Origin: Actinomycetes bacterium
Lineage (GTDB): Bacteria; Actinomycetota; Thermoleophilia; Gaiellales; Gaiellaceae
Direction of reading: 5' to 3'
Length of the DNA: 5,424 nt
NCBI GenBank assembly: GCA_025350775.1
Contig: JANXXF010000288.1
Span: 1 to 5,424, forward strand
In this document: positions 4,738 through 5,424 of the stretch, in pieces
Numbering within the stretch: the first letter of the stretch is position 1
Layout of the letters: each line of letters starts with the position of its first letter
Made by a program: the position numbers and the translations under genes
The notes under the pieces: model-generated
Database searches by the model: none
What the model saw: only the letters and a program-made list of their open reading frames with translations
What the model was told of the DNA's origin: nothing

Positions 4738-5424
4738 CGACTACCTCCTCGTCGAGCGGGCCGACCTCCTCTGGCCGCTGACGCCCGACCGTGTTCGTCG
4801 CATCTGCGACTACCACTTCGGCGTCGGCTCGGACGGCATTCTCGAGATCGTGACGGTGGCCGGGCCCGAGGCCGAGGTCGTGATCTGGAACCCCGACGGC
4901 TCGACCGCCGAGCTCTCGGGCAACGGCACGCGCATCGCCGCCCGCTGGCTGGCCCGGCGCAGCGGTAGCGCCGAGGTCACCGTGCGCGTCGGCCCCCGCG
5001 TCGTCACGGCGCGCATGCAGGGCGGGCTGCTCGTCGAGACGATGCTCGGCCGGGTCGAGGTGGGCGCGGTCGAGACGATCGAGCTGGGGGTGACGGGAGA
5101 GACGGTCGAGCTCACGCCCGTGTCGGTAGGCAATCCGCACGCCGTGATCCGCCGCGAGCCCGACCGCGCCGAGCTGCGCCGCCTCGGCCCGCTCGTCGAG
5201 ACGCACCCGCGCTTTCCCCGGCGCACCAACGTCCAATTCGTGCGTGTCGACGGCCCGCACGACGTCACAGTCGGTGTCTGGGAACGGGGCGCGGGGGAGA
5301 CCCTCGCATCGGGGTCGAGCGCGACGGCGGTGGCGGGCGCAGCGGTGGCGCACGGTTGGTGCGAGTCGCCGGTGACCGTGCACCTCGGCGGGGGCGACCT
5401 GGTGGTCGCGATCGAGCGCGACGC
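4706..5424 (+). CDS. dapF: Diaminopimelate epimerase-like protein DapF, 3'-truncated by the window; both catalytic Cys are Ser
   Basis: DapF interconverts LL- and meso-diaminopimelate without a cofactor, the penultimate step to lysine and the source of DAP for peptidoglycan. ATG 4706 (MRLSKWHGLGNDYLLVE) opens the frame, and 239 codons are visible of the roughly 275 usual. Family motifs are in order: HGLGND (7-12), FGVGSDGIL (38-46), WNPDGSTAEL (61-70), SGNGTR (71-76), VGNPHAV (141-147), RTNVQF (173-178), WERGAGET (192-199) and ASGSSAT (201-207). In characterised DapF the two bases are cysteines, in CGNG and in ACG(T/S)G. Here both are serine: S71 (codon 4916-4918) and S202 (codon 5309-5311). 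C34 and C219 are not at catalytic positions. All other substrate-contacting motifs are kept. The start overlaps miaA by 32 bases and has no clear Shine-Dalgarno, suggesting translational coupling. miaA-dapF adjacency is typical of Actinobacteria, where hflX often follows. Family assignment is secure. Epimerase activity is not. Confidence 0.93.
   Translation, partial: MRLSKWHGLGNDYLLVERADLLWPLTPDRVRRICDYHFGVGSDGILEIVTVAGPEAEVVIWNPDGSTAELSGNGTRIAARWLARRSGSAEVTVRVGPRVVTARMQGGLLVETMLGRVEVGAVETIELGVTGETVELTPVSVGNPHAVIRREPDRAELRRLGPLVETHPRFPRRTNVQFVRVDGPHDVTVGVWERGAGETLASGSSATAVAGAAVAHGWCESPVTVHLGGGDLVVAIERD

Overview
The window is very GC-rich and densely coded. All five recognisable genes lie on the + strand: the 3' part of recX, then rny (RNase Y), miaB, miaA, and the first 239 codons of dapF, which runs off the right edge. 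The order recX-miaB-miaA-dapF is the one I know from Actinobacteria (in Mycobacterium the cluster continues with hflX and lexA, and recA lies upstream of recX). RNase Y, however, is typical of Firmicutes and deep-branching Actinobacteria and is not found in Streptomyces or Mycobacterium. GC richness, this order with rny between recX and miaB, and the style of the MiaA and DapF sequences suggest a deep-branching actinobacterium of the Thermoleophilia type (Gaiellales/Solirubrobacterales-like). That placement is inference.

Layout. Positions 2-487 hold recX without its 5' end. The 274-base gap 488-761 is the only sizeable non-coding stretch. Its left part is AT-rich (about 43% GC over 501-560) and follows a plausible promoter, TTGCAG-17-TAGGAT, at the very end of recX. 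Its right part, 595-755, is a run of perfect hairpins ending in a C(UACG)G-capped stem just ahead of a GGAG ribosome binding site and the preferred ATG of rny at 762. rny (762-2294) is followed after 26 bases by miaB (2321-3676), which lacks a clear Shine-Dalgarno sequence. miaA follows, either overlapping the miaB stop (GTG 3673) or, as I prefer, starting at ATG 3784 after a 107-base spacer with two adjacent perfect palindromes. dapF starts at 4706, inside the last 32 bases of miaA.

Roles. RecX restrains RecA filaments. RNase Y is a membrane-anchored endoribonuclease that starts mRNA decay. MiaA and MiaB act in sequence on A37 of tRNAs that read UNN codons (i6A, then ms2i6A). DapF makes meso-diaminopimelate for lysine and peptidoglycan. 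The genes form a housekeeping operon-like array rather than one pathway.

The two points most worth attention are: (1) DapF keeps its substrate-binding motifs, but both catalytic cysteine positions are serine (S71 and S202, both TCG codons); (2) the long, multi-hairpin leader of rny looks like a cis-regulatory RNA. I see no mobile element, CRISPR array, tRNA or rRNA.
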